Positions 1 through 6,606 are shown, numbered from the stretch's first letter. The stretch is DNA of 11,780 nt from Gemmatimonadota bacterium (GCA_003222065.1 QHUV01000058.1:1-11780); one strand, 5' to 3'. A program made the numbers and translations. Notes: generated by a model not told the origin, from the letters alone.

Positions 1-698
1 ACGAATTCTCGCTGGAGATGGTGGCGCGAGAGTCCTTGCGCTCCCGACGCGTGCTCCTCGCTATCGGCATTCGCGACATTTGGCCGGAGATTCCCGGGCT
101 CGAACATACGTTTGGTCAGAACGCGCACGTCTGCCCGGACTGCGACGGTTACGACGCGCGGGGTAAGAAGGTCGTCGTCATTGGCAGCGGCCGGCGGGCG
201 GTGGGGATGGCACTCAGCCTAACGACATGGACGCATGACCTCATGATTTGCACGAATGGGGAGCCGCCCGCGCTCGATGTCCCCGAGTATTGCGAGAAGC
301 TCGACGCACTGAACATTCCGATTCTCACGGAGCCGATTCTACGCGTCGTCTGCGAGGGCAACGTGATTCATAGCCTCGAGCTCCGCGACGGCATGCACCT
401 CGACGCCGACAAGATCTTTCTCGCTATCGGCCAGTTCCCGGCCGACGATGCAGGCACGAAGCTTTCCTTGCAGCTGGGTTGCGAGCGCGACGATGAAGGC
501 CACGTTGTGGTCGACACGCACTACCACACGTCGGTGCACAACGTTTTCGCGGCGGGCGACATCGTGCCGGGTCCTCAGCTCGCCATCGCGGCCGCGTCTG
601 ACGGCGCGATAGCGGCGCTGTCGATTCACAAGTCGCTCGTACCGGAAGGACGGAAGCTCACGCCGCTCGATCCCGTGCCAGCTACCAGTGGAGCATGA
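1..698 (+). CDS. Thioredoxin-reductase-like FAD/NAD(P)-dependent oxidoreductase (5' partial)
   Basis: This is the C-terminal part of a two-nucleotide-binding-domain flavoprotein. The reading frame is open to the left edge (first full codon at base 3), so the N-terminal GxGxxG FAD-binding motif is missing and the first in-window ATG (18) is internal. Counting from that ATG, LLAIG is followed by a CPDCDGY redox motif (Cys39 and Cys42, near bases 132-143), then the pyridine-nucleotide Rossmann motif VVVIGSGRRAVGMA (53-66), and near the end the second FAD motif, VFAAGD...Q, with the alanine-rich helix AIAAASDGAIAA. Order and spacing match the TrxB superfamily, but CPDC replaces the canonical CATC and GSGRRAVG departs from the usual GGGxSA. 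By family knowledge such proteins pass electrons from NAD(P)H through FAD to a dithiol; the true acceptor here is unknown. The end overlaps the convergent PDZ gene by 17 bp. Confident of the family, not of thioredoxin as substrate. Confidence 0.88.
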   Translation, partial: EFSLEMVARESLRSRRVLLAIGIRDIWPEIPGLEHTFGQNAHVCPDCDGYDARGKKVVVIGSGRRAVGMALSLTTWTHDLMICTNGEPPALDVPEYCEKLDALNIPILTEPILRVVCEGNVIHSLELRDGMHLDADKIFLAIGQFPADDAGTKLSLQLGCERDDEGHVVVDTHYHTSVHNVFAAGDIVPGPQLAIAAASDGAIAALSIHKSLVPEGRKLTPLDPVPATSGA

Positions 699-1827
699 GC
701 GACCTCGTCCGCCTCTGACGTACAATCTCCAGCTCGATGGCGCGATCGTCGGTATGCGCGTCGATGATCCGGCGCAGCTGCGCGATGCGCGTGATGTCCT
801 GCCCTTCGGCGCGGACTATCACATCGCCACCTCGCAAGCCCGATGAGCGAGCGGGATCCGTGAAGACCTCGGTCACGAGCACTCCACTCGATACGCCGAA
901 GATGGGGTCGAACGACTCCCCATTGATCTCGGCCAGCTTCGCTCCCGCAATGGGAATGAAGCCGGGATCAGTCTGACCGAAAACCACCAGGGGACCATCG
1001 CCAGGCGTCACTGGCGCGCCACGGAGCACCATCACTCGTCCGCGCCGCCCGTCCGACAGGCTATCGAGCATGTTGAGGTTCATCCGCTCGATGATGCGTC
1101 GCGGTGGCGTGGAGACGACGATCGGAAACTCGCGCTCCTCGCCATCGCGCCGCACTCGCACCGTGATGCGACGCGTCGGCTGGAGCAGCCTCGTTAGGTT
1201 GATCTCGCGATCGCGTACGTCGGCGCCGTCATACGCGACGATCTGATCGCCGCGGGTAATGCCGACCCGCTCGGCGGGCGAGTTCGGCTCGACAGAAATG
1301 ATCTCCGGATAGCCGAAGTAGCGAATGTACGCGCTGTCGCCGCGGACGATCCGCTGCTGAGGCGCCTCGGCGTTGATGCCGATCCAGCCCGGCTGCAGCG
1401 ACGACATCGAGAGTCGCAATGGCCCGGCGAACGCTTGCACCTTCTCGAATGCTCGCGCCTTCGCCCGCTCCATTGCCGCCGCGGCACTCGGGTCGGCGAC
1501 GCGCACTCTCACGTGCTGCTCCAGCGAGCCGAGATTGACGAGCGCGGCGATGGTCGTCCTCAGCTCGTGCAGGACATCACCACGATCGGGGGCGTCCAAG
1601 CCGAGTCCTTCGAACTCGTGCTTGAGCGAGTCGAACCGCCCCTCCAGCCGTTGCCTGGTTGCGCGGAGCGCGCTGACGTAGATCGTGTCACCACGTCGCA
1701 CCTGAGCGCGGTAGACGCGGATGCTGTCGCGATCGGTCCCCTGAGCGAGTGCCGGCGAGGGCGCGATCGGCGCGACGGCGACTACCGCCGCACCGACTAC
1801 CGTTATGCACCGCAACCACGGGCGCAT
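682..1827 (-). CDS. Exported protein with two PDZ domains, third gene of the sigma/anti-sigma operon
   Basis: 381 residues from the chosen start. Residues 1-28 form a Sec signal peptide (RPWLR n-region, hydrophobic VVGAAVVAVAP core, ALA-QG cleavage site). Residues about 35-135 are charged and helical. PDZ1 spans about 147-238 (GWIGI carboxylate-loop-like start, VEPNSPAERVGITRGDQIVAYDG). PDZ2 spans about 289-378 (GVLVTEVFTDPARSSGLRGGDVIV). No trypsin-like His-Asp-Ser protease domain is present, unlike DegS or HtrA. The start at 1827 is chosen for a GGAG five bases upstream (1833-1836) and because it leaves a compact signal peptide. An upstream ATG at 1863 shares one base with the anti-sigma stop (TGATG) and is the main alternative (393 residues). 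The context suggests a periplasmic sensor or adaptor in the envelope-stress pathway; that role is inference. Confidence 0.85.
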   Translation of the reverse strand: MRPWLRCITVVGAAVVAVAPIAPSPALAQGTDRDSIRVYRAQVRRGDTIYVSALRATRQRLEGRFDSLKHEFEGLGLDAPDRGDVLHELRTTIAALVNLGSLEQHVRVRVADPSAAAAMERAKARAFEKVQAFAGPLRLSMSSLQPGWIGINAEAPQQRIVRGDSAYIRYFGYPEIISVEPNSPAERVGITRGDQIVAYDGADVRDREINLTRLLQPTRRITVRVRRDGEEREFPIVVSTPPRRIIERMNLNMLDSLSDGRRGRVMVLRGAPVTPGDGPLVVFGQTDPGFIPIAGAKLAEINGESFDPIFGVSSGVLVTEVFTDPARSSGLRGGDVIVRAEGQDITRIAQLRRIIDAHTDDRAIELEIVRQRRTRSLMLHW

Positions 1828-1832
1828 CGTCG

Positions 1833-1836
1833 CTCC
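1833..1836 (-). promoter_or_regulatory. Ribosome binding site of the PDZ gene
   Basis: GGAG on the minus strand, five bases before the ATG at 1827. It favours this internal start over the ATG at 1863, which has no purine-rich stretch at the right distance. Confidence 0.5.
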
Positions 1837-1862
1837 CGGCTCGTTACTCATGCCTCGATTCA

Positions 1863-2570
1863 TCAAAAGATGTTCACCCGCATGTCCGCGGGGAGCGAGG
1901 CGTTCAATTGCCGCAGTGTGACCTCACGCTGGCCGAGCGTCGTTAGGTAGTAGCCGTTGATCACAGGATCGCCCGGCGATTCAGTGACCGCCTGACGAAC
2001 GGTGCCCTCCACCTCGTCGAGCGTCGCCAGGCGGTGACGCAACGCGGCTGGAGAATCCGGCGAAAGCTCGAGCGTATCGTGCGCGGCGAGATAGAGCGCG
2101 GCACTCTGATAGAGTGTCTGGTACCGCTCCTGCGCCGAACGCGCCTGCTCGACGCTCGAGAACAAGATCGTCGAGTCGGCGGCGCGCGAGGACGCAACGC
2201 TTTCGTACCGGGACACCCCCGGCACAACAGCGCCGCCCGCCGTATACCGCCCGTACGCGATGCCGCCGATCGCGATGAGCACTGCGGCGGCGGCCTGAGA
2301 CCAGACGCCGGCAAAGCGGCCGGGCCGACGCGCGACGCGCCACTCACCGGTGTCGATGACGCCGTCCGTGCGCAATGCTGGCGCAAGAGATTCCCAATTG
2401 CTCAATGGCGCGCCGATCCGCGCCTGCTCCGCCATCGCGAGCGATCGAATGTTTCGGTAAGCCGCTCGTTCGGTCGCGCACCGCTCGCACGAGGCGAGAT
2501 GCGCGAGCTCCGCTGGGGTCGGCGGCTCATCGAATAGCGCCGCGAGGCGCTCATCAGGCAGGTGCGGCAT
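1863..2570 (-). CDS. Membrane-anchored zinc-binding anti-sigma factor
   Basis: About 235 residues. An N-terminal cytoplasmic zinc-finger anti-sigma domain carries the H-x3-C-x2-C signature (HLASCERC, His24, Cys28, Cys31). One membrane segment follows at about 89-107 (VWSQAAAAVLIAIGGIAYG), then a predicted periplasmic helical domain of about 120 residues rich in Gln and Glu. This is the ZAS/RseA-like layout in which the cytoplasmic finger sequesters the ECF sigma factor until an envelope signal triggers release. The start at 2570 (MPHLPDERLAAL) is preferred because anti-sigma factors of this kind usually begin just before the DERLAAL helix; the ATG at 2600 in the same frame adds ten residues and lengthens the overlap with the sigma gene from 17 to 47 bp. 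No strong Shine-Dalgarno sequence precedes either, consistent with translational coupling. The stop codon runs into the ATG at 1863 of the PDZ gene. Confidence 0.9.
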   Translation of the reverse strand: MPHLPDERLAALFDEPPTPAELAHLASCERCATERAAYRNIRSLAMAEQARIGAPLSNWESLAPALRTDGVIDTGEWRVARRPGRFAGVWSQAAAAVLIAIGGIAYGRYTAGGAVVPGVSRYESVASSRAADSTILFSSVEQARSAQERYQTLYQSAALYLAAHDTLELSPDSPAALRHRLATLDEVEGTVRQAVTESPGDPVINGYYLTTLGQREVTLRQLNASLPADMRVNIF

Positions 2571-3141
2571 GTCCACTGTCAGTCCTCGAATTCTGTGCAT
2601 CAGAGACTACATCCACGAGATGGGCGAGAAGCTTTCGGAGCTTCGCCCGGGCTTTGAAGAGTTGTGACTTGGAGCCGCCCGCCGTGATGCCGAGATCGCG
2701 AGCAATCTCCTCGTGCGTGAATCCTTCCACATCGTGTAGAACGAAGACTGCGCGCGCGCCCGGTGAGAGCTTGGCCATCGCCTGCTCGATGGAGGCAGCA
2801 AGGAAGGAGCGATCGGTGTCCATTTCGACGAACGCGCTGTCTTCCTCGATGTCCGACTCGATACCGGCAAGACGCCGCGTCTTCCGGAGTGCGTTGAGCG
2901 TTCGATTAACAGCGATGCGGTGTGCCCACGTTCCGAACTGCGAATCCCCCCGATAACTGGGCAGCGCGCGAAAGATCTGGATCCAGACCTCCTGTGCGAT
3001 GTCCGCCGCCAAATCCTGGTCGTTCCCAACCAGCCGACGCACCACGAGATCGATGTGCGGAGCGTGGCGCGTCCACAACGCCCGTAGCGCCGCCTCATCT
3101 CCTTCGATTGCCTGGCGAATCGTGAGAAGCTCGACAGTCAC
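2554..3141 (-). CDS. ECF-type RNA polymerase sigma factor
   Basis: 195 residues with both ECF regions. Region 2 (about 24-90) contains DLAADIAQEVWIQIFRALP and the promoter-melting stretch GDSQFGTWAHRIAVNR. Region 4 (about 118-172) contains LSPGARAVFVLHDVEGFTHEEIA and the recognition helix ITAGGSKSQLFKARAKLRKL. There is no region 1.1 or 3, as expected for group 4 sigma factors. Translation starts at a GTG (3141-3139). The gene leads an operon with its probable anti-sigma factor, overlapping it by 17-47 bp depending on that gene's start. The short Ala/Ser-rich C-terminal tail after residue 178 is not part of the fold. The target promoters cannot be read with confidence; autoregulation is the usual pattern for such pairs but I could not identify a matching promoter on this strand. 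Confidence 0.95.
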   Translation of the reverse strand: MTVELLTIRQAIEGDEAALRALWTRHAPHIDLVVRRLVGNDQDLAADIAQEVWIQIFRALPSYRGDSQFGTWAHRIAVNRTLNALRKTRRLAGIESDIEEDSAFVEMDTDRSFLAASIEQAMAKLSPGARAVFVLHDVEGFTHEEIARDLGITAGGSKSQLFKARAKLRKLLAHLVDVVSDAQNSRTDSGHAAPA

Positions 3142-3179
3142 GGTGAATTGGTCACTCGCGAGGGGGGAACGGTTGCTGG

Positions 3180-3266
3180 CGGTGATCCGTGGTCAATGGT
3201 CGGTGGTCAGTGCCAGGGTCGCTAGTGACCGACCGCCAACCACCGACAACCGATCACCAACCACAA
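3180..3266. repeat. Inverted array of degenerate 7-bp units (heptad hairpin)
   Basis: On the plus strand, five 7-bp units run from 3180 to 3214 (CGGTGAT, CCGTGGT, CAATGGT, CGGTGGT, CAGTGCC). After a 10-base spacer (3215-3224), six units of the reverse complement run from 3225 to 3266; read on the other strand they are TTGTGGT, TGGTGAT, CGGTTGT, CGGTGGT, TGGCGGT, CGGTCAC. The shared consensus is NGGTGGT. Pairing the arms unit by unit gives about 25 matches of 35, so an imperfect stem-loop of about 80 bases is possible. It sits between the divergent sigma operon and the serine hydrolase gene. The same bases can be read through in the hydrolase frame, but the units do not respect codon structure. 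This resembles short tandemly repeated heptanucleotide elements known in cyanobacteria in style only. Confidence 0.7.
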
Positions 3267-3284
3267 GCGTTTGCTCGTCCGACC

Positions 3285-3290
3285 GGGGAG
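3285..3290 (+). promoter_or_regulatory. Ribosome binding site of the serine hydrolase
   Basis: GGGGAG five bases before the GTG at 3296. This strong Shine-Dalgarno match fixes the start, although the frame stays open for about 300 bases upstream through the heptad repeat and the sigma gene. Confidence 0.7.
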
Positions 3291-3295
3291 TCGTA

Positions 3296-4720
3296 GTGTT
3301 TGTTACTCTGCTGTTATCGGCGTTAACGCTCGCCACCGGTGGCCCCGGTGGACGTGGTGGCGACGGTCTGCCCGTCAAAGCCCCGCGCACCGTCGGCATG
3401 TCCGCTGCGCGATTGGCGAAGATCGATCACGTCGTCATGCGCGGGATCCAGGCGGGCGGCTACCCCGGAGCCGCAGTGGTCGTCGGGCGCAAAGGAGCCG
3501 CCGTTTGGCAGCGCGGCTTCGGCCGGCTCGACTGGTCGGAGGAAAGCTCCACTGTCGATCCCACCGAGAGCCTTTACGACCTCGCGTCGCTCACCAAGGT
3601 CGTTGGTACGACGACCGCGCTCATGATCCTCTACGACGAGGGGAAGGTCCACCTCGACGATCCGGTTTCCAAGTACATTCCCGAATTCTCCGGTGGCGAG
3701 AAGGACCTCGTCACGCTGCGGCTGCTCCTCGAACACCGTTCGGGCCTGCCGGCTGGGCGCGATCTCTGGCGCATCGCACGAACGCCTGACGAAGCGCGTC
3801 AATCAGTCATCGAGACGCCGCTCGCGTACCACCCGGACCAATTCTACGAGTACTCGGATCTCGGTGCCGACATGCTCGGCTTCGTCGTCGAAGCGGCCTC
3901 GGGACAGCGGCTCGACCAGTTCCTCGCCGATCACGTTTGGAAGCCGCTCGGCATGGACGACACGTTCTTCAAGCCCGCCGATTCTCTACGCCATCGGATC
4001 GCTCCCACCGAGGTCAACCCGCCTCGCGGATATCCGCTGCGCGGCGAGGTCCACGACGAGAATGCGTTCTCCCTCGGCGGAATCGCTGGGCACGCGGGAC
4101 TCTTTAGCACTGCCTCCGATCTCGCCGTCTTCGCGCAGATGATGCTCAACGGTGGACAATACGGCGGCACGAGGTTGATCGCGGATTCGACAGTGAGCCT
4201 GTTCACGACGCGCGCGGCACGCACGCGGGCACTTGGCTGGGACACATGCGCCGGGGACGGAAGCTGCGGCAAGTACCTCAGCGAGCGTGCCTACGGCCAC
4301 ACAGGCTTCACCGGCACGTCGCTCTGGATCGATCCGGATCGCGACATGTTCGTCATTCTCCTCACCAACCGCGTTCACGCCGCTCGGGCACGCCGCCCAG
4401 CGAAAGTGATCGCCGACGTCCGCGCTGACCTCTCGGACGCGGCGGCGCTGGCGGTGATGGACGACCCCGATGGCGTGATGCAGATGCCGGCCAAGTTCCG
4501 CGCTGATCGCGCGATTGGTTGGAACCGGCCAGAGCGGGTCGCCCGGTCGCGGCACGGTCGGATTCACACGACGGTGAGCGCGGGACGTATCGGGAGTAAA
4601 GTGCATAGCGCGAAGCGACCAAAGGCGTCGAGCGCCAAGTCGTCCAAGGCCGGGCACTCCAGCTCCAAGAAGAAGCCCGCGGCGAAACACACGACCAAGC
4701 GACCGGTTCGGAAGAGCTGA
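3296..4720 (+). CDS. Exported serine hydrolase, beta-lactamase / penicillin-binding family (class C-like fold), with basic tail
   Basis: 474 residues from a GTG start. Residues 2-13 (FVTLLLSALTLA) look like a short Sec signal, though a basic n-region is lacking. The catalytic domain (about 33-365) shows all three family motifs: SLTK (nucleophile Ser98, Lys101), YSD (Tyr186-Asp188, the YxN position), and HTG (335-337, the KTG position). Phrases such as HDENAFSLGGIAGHAGLFS and LWIDPDRDMFVILLTNRVH are typical of the large esterase/D-aminopeptidase-like group, so antibiotic resistance should not be assumed; peptidoglycan or ester substrates are as likely. Cys318 and Cys324 could form a disulfide. 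Residues 434-474 form a disordered tail with about 14 Lys/Arg, several His, many Ser/Ala and no acidic residue, not part of the family fold. Convergent with the Omp85 gene, leaving only 7 bp. Confidence 0.9.
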   Translation: MFVTLLLSALTLATGGPGGRGGDGLPVKAPRTVGMSAARLAKIDHVVMRGIQAGGYPGAAVVVGRKGAAVWQRGFGRLDWSEESSTVDPTESLYDLASLTKVVGTTTALMILYDEGKVHLDDPVSKYIPEFSGGEKDLVTLRLLLEHRSGLPAGRDLWRIARTPDEARQSVIETPLAYHPDQFYEYSDLGADMLGFVVEAASGQRLDQFLADHVWKPLGMDDTFFKPADSLRHRIAPTEVNPPRGYPLRGEVHDENAFSLGGIAGHAGLFSTASDLAVFAQMMLNGGQYGGTRLIADSTVSLFTTRAARTRALGWDTCAGDGSCGKYLSERAYGHTGFTGTSLWIDPDRDMFVILLTNRVHAARARRPAKVIADVRADLSDAAALAVMDDPDGVMQMPAKFRADRAIGWNRPERVARSRHGRIHTTVSAGRIGSKVHSAKRPKASSAKSSKAGHSSSKKKPAAKHTTKRPVRKS

Positions 4721-4727
4721 GGCTTTG

Positions 4728-5936
4728 TCAGTACATCCAGCCTAGGCCGATGTACACGGAGGCGGTCGATTCGCTCGAGTGTCCAACGTCCGTGGCGACG
4801 ATAAAGCTCGGTCCAATTCCAACGCGTACGCCGCCGCCGTAGCTCGCGTGCAAGTCGCTGAACGCGTTCTCGATCCTGAAATGGTCCTGCCACACGCGGC
4901 CCGCATCGACAAATCCGCTCAACGCCAGGAATGAGCCGCGCCCCAAGAGCGAGAAGTCGACAGCGCGCCAACGCAACTCCGAGTTGCTGAGAAGGAGCGC
5001 CTTACCGATGTATCGATCCTTCGGAATTCCACGAATGCTGCTCGAGCCGCCCAATCCCTCCCCCTGCTTGAAGGAAGACTGGATCGTCGACAGCTCGTCG
5101 AAGGGTGCGACACCCTGAATTCCCTGCGCGATGATGCGCTGCGCAAAAGTAAGTCGCGCTGTCACGGGGACGTATTTGCGCGCGGTCGTTGTCCAGCGTG
5201 TGAAGCCTTCGGTGGCGCCGACGCGTTTGGTTACGCGCTGGAGGAGCACCTCGGCCCACGTCCCGTTGTGGGGTGAGATCTCACGATCGCGCGTGTCCCA
5301 CAGCAGGCCTGCACGCACATAATTCGCCCGCTCGGGCGCCGGCGTGCGTCCGCCAAGCTCGTTTGCCAACAGCGTGGTGCCTGAATCGAACGGCGTGAGA
5401 TCGATAGTCGAGCGGGCGAATCCGACGCCAAAAAGGACTCTCGCCGCCGAGGAGGTACCGATGCGATGCTGGAAATCGGCAGTTGCTCGGACGCGCGCGC
5501 GTCCGAAGCGGTAGTAGTACGAGTTCGGCGCACGCTCGGCGTTCTGATCATGAACCGTCTCGTTACCAACGCCATAGTAGGGCTCAGCCAGTTGGCGCTC
5601 GCTGCCGACAAAGGCACTGACGCGCCACTCCTGGGGCAGCAATGTCGGCGCATCGAAAAAGAGCGTCATGTCTCGCCGTCCCTTGCTCGTGAACAGCACG
5701 AGAGGCTGAATCGTGAATCGATAGGGACGGACCCCCACGCCATAGTTATAGAGTTCGGCCGCCGCGCCGATTCCAAATCCTTCGTCGGCGTCGAAGTTGA
5801 GGGCGGGAACCCCCGAGCGTTCCCAGCCTCGCTGGATCCGCTGATGCGACGTGCTGTCGGCCCGAACATCGCTCTGTTGAGCATCGACACGGACGGCAAC
5901 CGCAAGCGCGGCGCAGATGCTTAGGTAGGGACGCAT
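4728..5936 (-). CDS. Omp85/BamA-superfamily outer-membrane beta-barrel protein without POTRA domains
   Basis: 402 residues. A Sec signal peptide (MRPYLSICAALAVAVRVDA, cleavage before QQ) leads into a short linker and then directly into amphipathic beta strands from about residue 46 (PALNFDADEGFGIGAAAEL). Hallmarks of the bacterial surface antigen barrel (PF01103-type) are LLWDTRDREISPHNGTW (211-227) and GGSSSIRG (296-303), the latter matching the conserved (V/I)RG loop-6 motif. The C-terminus ends in VYIGLGWMY, an aromatic-terminated final strand suited to recognition by the Bam machinery. Canonical BamA and TamA carry N-terminal POTRA domains, which are absent. GGAG lies ten bases before the ATG at 5936 (5947-5950). 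The frame stays open upstream to 6317 but without signal-peptide character, so that extension is rejected. Likely location: outer membrane; transport, assembly or phospholipase-partner roles cannot be told apart. Confidence 0.87.
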   Translation of the reverse strand: MRPYLSICAALAVAVRVDAQQSDVRADSTSHQRIQRGWERSGVPALNFDADEGFGIGAAAELYNYGVGVRPYRFTIQPLVLFTSKGRRDMTLFFDAPTLLPQEWRVSAFVGSERQLAEPYYGVGNETVHDQNAERAPNSYYYRFGRARVRATADFQHRIGTSSAARVLFGVGFARSTIDLTPFDSGTTLLANELGGRTPAPERANYVRAGLLWDTRDREISPHNGTWAEVLLQRVTKRVGATEGFTRWTTTARKYVPVTARLTFAQRIIAQGIQGVAPFDELSTIQSSFKQGEGLGGSSSIRGIPKDRYIGKALLLSNSELRWRAVDFSLLGRGSFLALSGFVDAGRVWQDHFRIENAFSDLHASYGGGVRVGIGPSFIVATDVGHSSESTASVYIGLGWMY

Positions 5937-6012
5937 GATTCGCGGGCTCCGGCGAGGGTTGAAAACCGACCGCAATACTGCGTTTCTCGCTCGGCAGCCT
6001 CTATCCGCGACG

Positions 6013-6042
6013 TGACGTAGGTGATTAATCGAACTGACGTAG
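6013..6042. promoter_or_regulatory. Operator-like site: direct repeat TGACGTAG flanking palindrome GATTAATC
   Basis: TGACGTAG occurs at 6013-6020 and again at 6035-6042, start to start 22 bp, about two helical turns. Between them lies a perfect 8-bp palindrome, GATTAATC (6023-6030), unusually AT-rich for this window. The site is in the 262-bp space between the divergent Omp85 and SufT genes, about 80 bp from the former and 160 bp from the latter. A paired regulator-binding site is a plausible reading; no regulator gene is adjacent. The rest of this intergenic stretch shows no convincing promoter or small gene. Confidence 0.35.
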
Positions 6043-6187
6043 TACGCGATTGCGGCGGCATTCAGGGATCGGTCGCCGGCGTCGACGATCGGCCGCGCTT
6101 TGCGGCGCGCCGGACGCACCGAGGTGGCGTGGCTACGGCATGGATAGTGGCCCGACTTCCCCATTTCCGCCCGGCCGACGATCTTGC

Positions 6188-6193
6188 GAGAGG
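6188..6193 (+). promoter_or_regulatory. Ribosome binding site of the SufT-like gene
   Basis: GAGAGG ends five bases before the second of two adjacent ATG codons (6196 and 6199). The spacing favours 6199 over 6196, which would leave only two bases, and over the TTG at 6184. Confidence 0.55.
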
Positions 6194-6198
6194 CGATG

Positions 6199-6606
6199 AT
6201 GAGCGACGATACGCGGGACCAACCCAGCGCCGACGGCGCGGCGATGCCTGATCCAGAAGAGACGGCTGAGCAGGCGCCGTTGCCTAACGAGGCGACGGGC
6301 GAGGCGTCGGCGATCAATCCCGATCAGGTGAAGCTCGCACTGCGAAAAGTGAAAGACCCGGAGTTGGGGCTGAACATCGTCGACCTTGGTCTGGTCTACG
6401 ACATCTCCATCGACGAGAACAACATTCACGTCGACATGACGCTCACCTCGCCGGGGTGCCCAGCCGGTCCGCAAATCATGACGGATGTCGAGCGTGCGCT
6501 GCAGGCTCTTCCCGGCGTCGGCGATGTCGAGATCAATCTCGTCTGGTCGCCGTATTGGACGCCGGAGCGAATCGAGCCGCGCGTGCGGGCTTACATGGGG
6601 TTGTGA
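6199..6606 (+). CDS. SufT/MIP18 family (DUF59) iron-sulfur cluster assembly protein
   Basis: 135 residues. The MIP18 domain occupies about 43-115, with the signature KVKDPELGLNIVDLGLVYDI (50-69) and the TLTSPGCPAGPQI loop (81-93) holding the conserved Cys87. The end, LVWSPYWTPERIEPRVRAYMGL (starting about 114), is the pattern shared by SufT and PaaD-like proteins. Family members act late in Fe-S cluster maturation, cytoplasmic, delivering clusters to target apoproteins. Residues 1-38 are an acidic, Pro/Ala-rich, probably disordered extension not required by the fold. The gene stands alone, with no suf or paa genes next to it, which favours the general SufT role over phenylacetate oxygenase maturation, but this is inference. 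Its last 16 bases overlap the 3' end of the convergent ribonuclease D gene. Confidence 0.92.
   Translation: MSDDTRDQPSADGAAMPDPEETAEQAPLPNEATGEASAINPDQVKLALRKVKDPELGLNIVDLGLVYDISIDENNIHVDMTLTSPGCPAGPQIMTDVERALQALPGVGDVEINLVWSPYWTPERIEPRVRAYMGL

Noticed and set aside
1435..1950. A 171-codon plus-strand frame opposite the PDZ and anti-sigma genes.
   Set aside because: No motif or signal peptide, and antisense to two well-supported overlapping genes.
2999..3295. The serine hydrolase frame stays open upstream to 2999, suggesting a 573-residue protein.
   Set aside because: The extension is antisense to the sigma gene, runs through the heptad repeat and shows no domain. A strong GGGGAG lies five bases before the GTG at 3296, followed directly by a signal-peptide-like stretch.
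5937..6317. A 127-residue N-terminal extension of the Omp85-type protein.
   Set aside because: The ATG at 5936 begins a good signal peptide. The upstream frame has no homology-like sequence, overlaps the SufT gene antisense, and contains the operator-like repeat.
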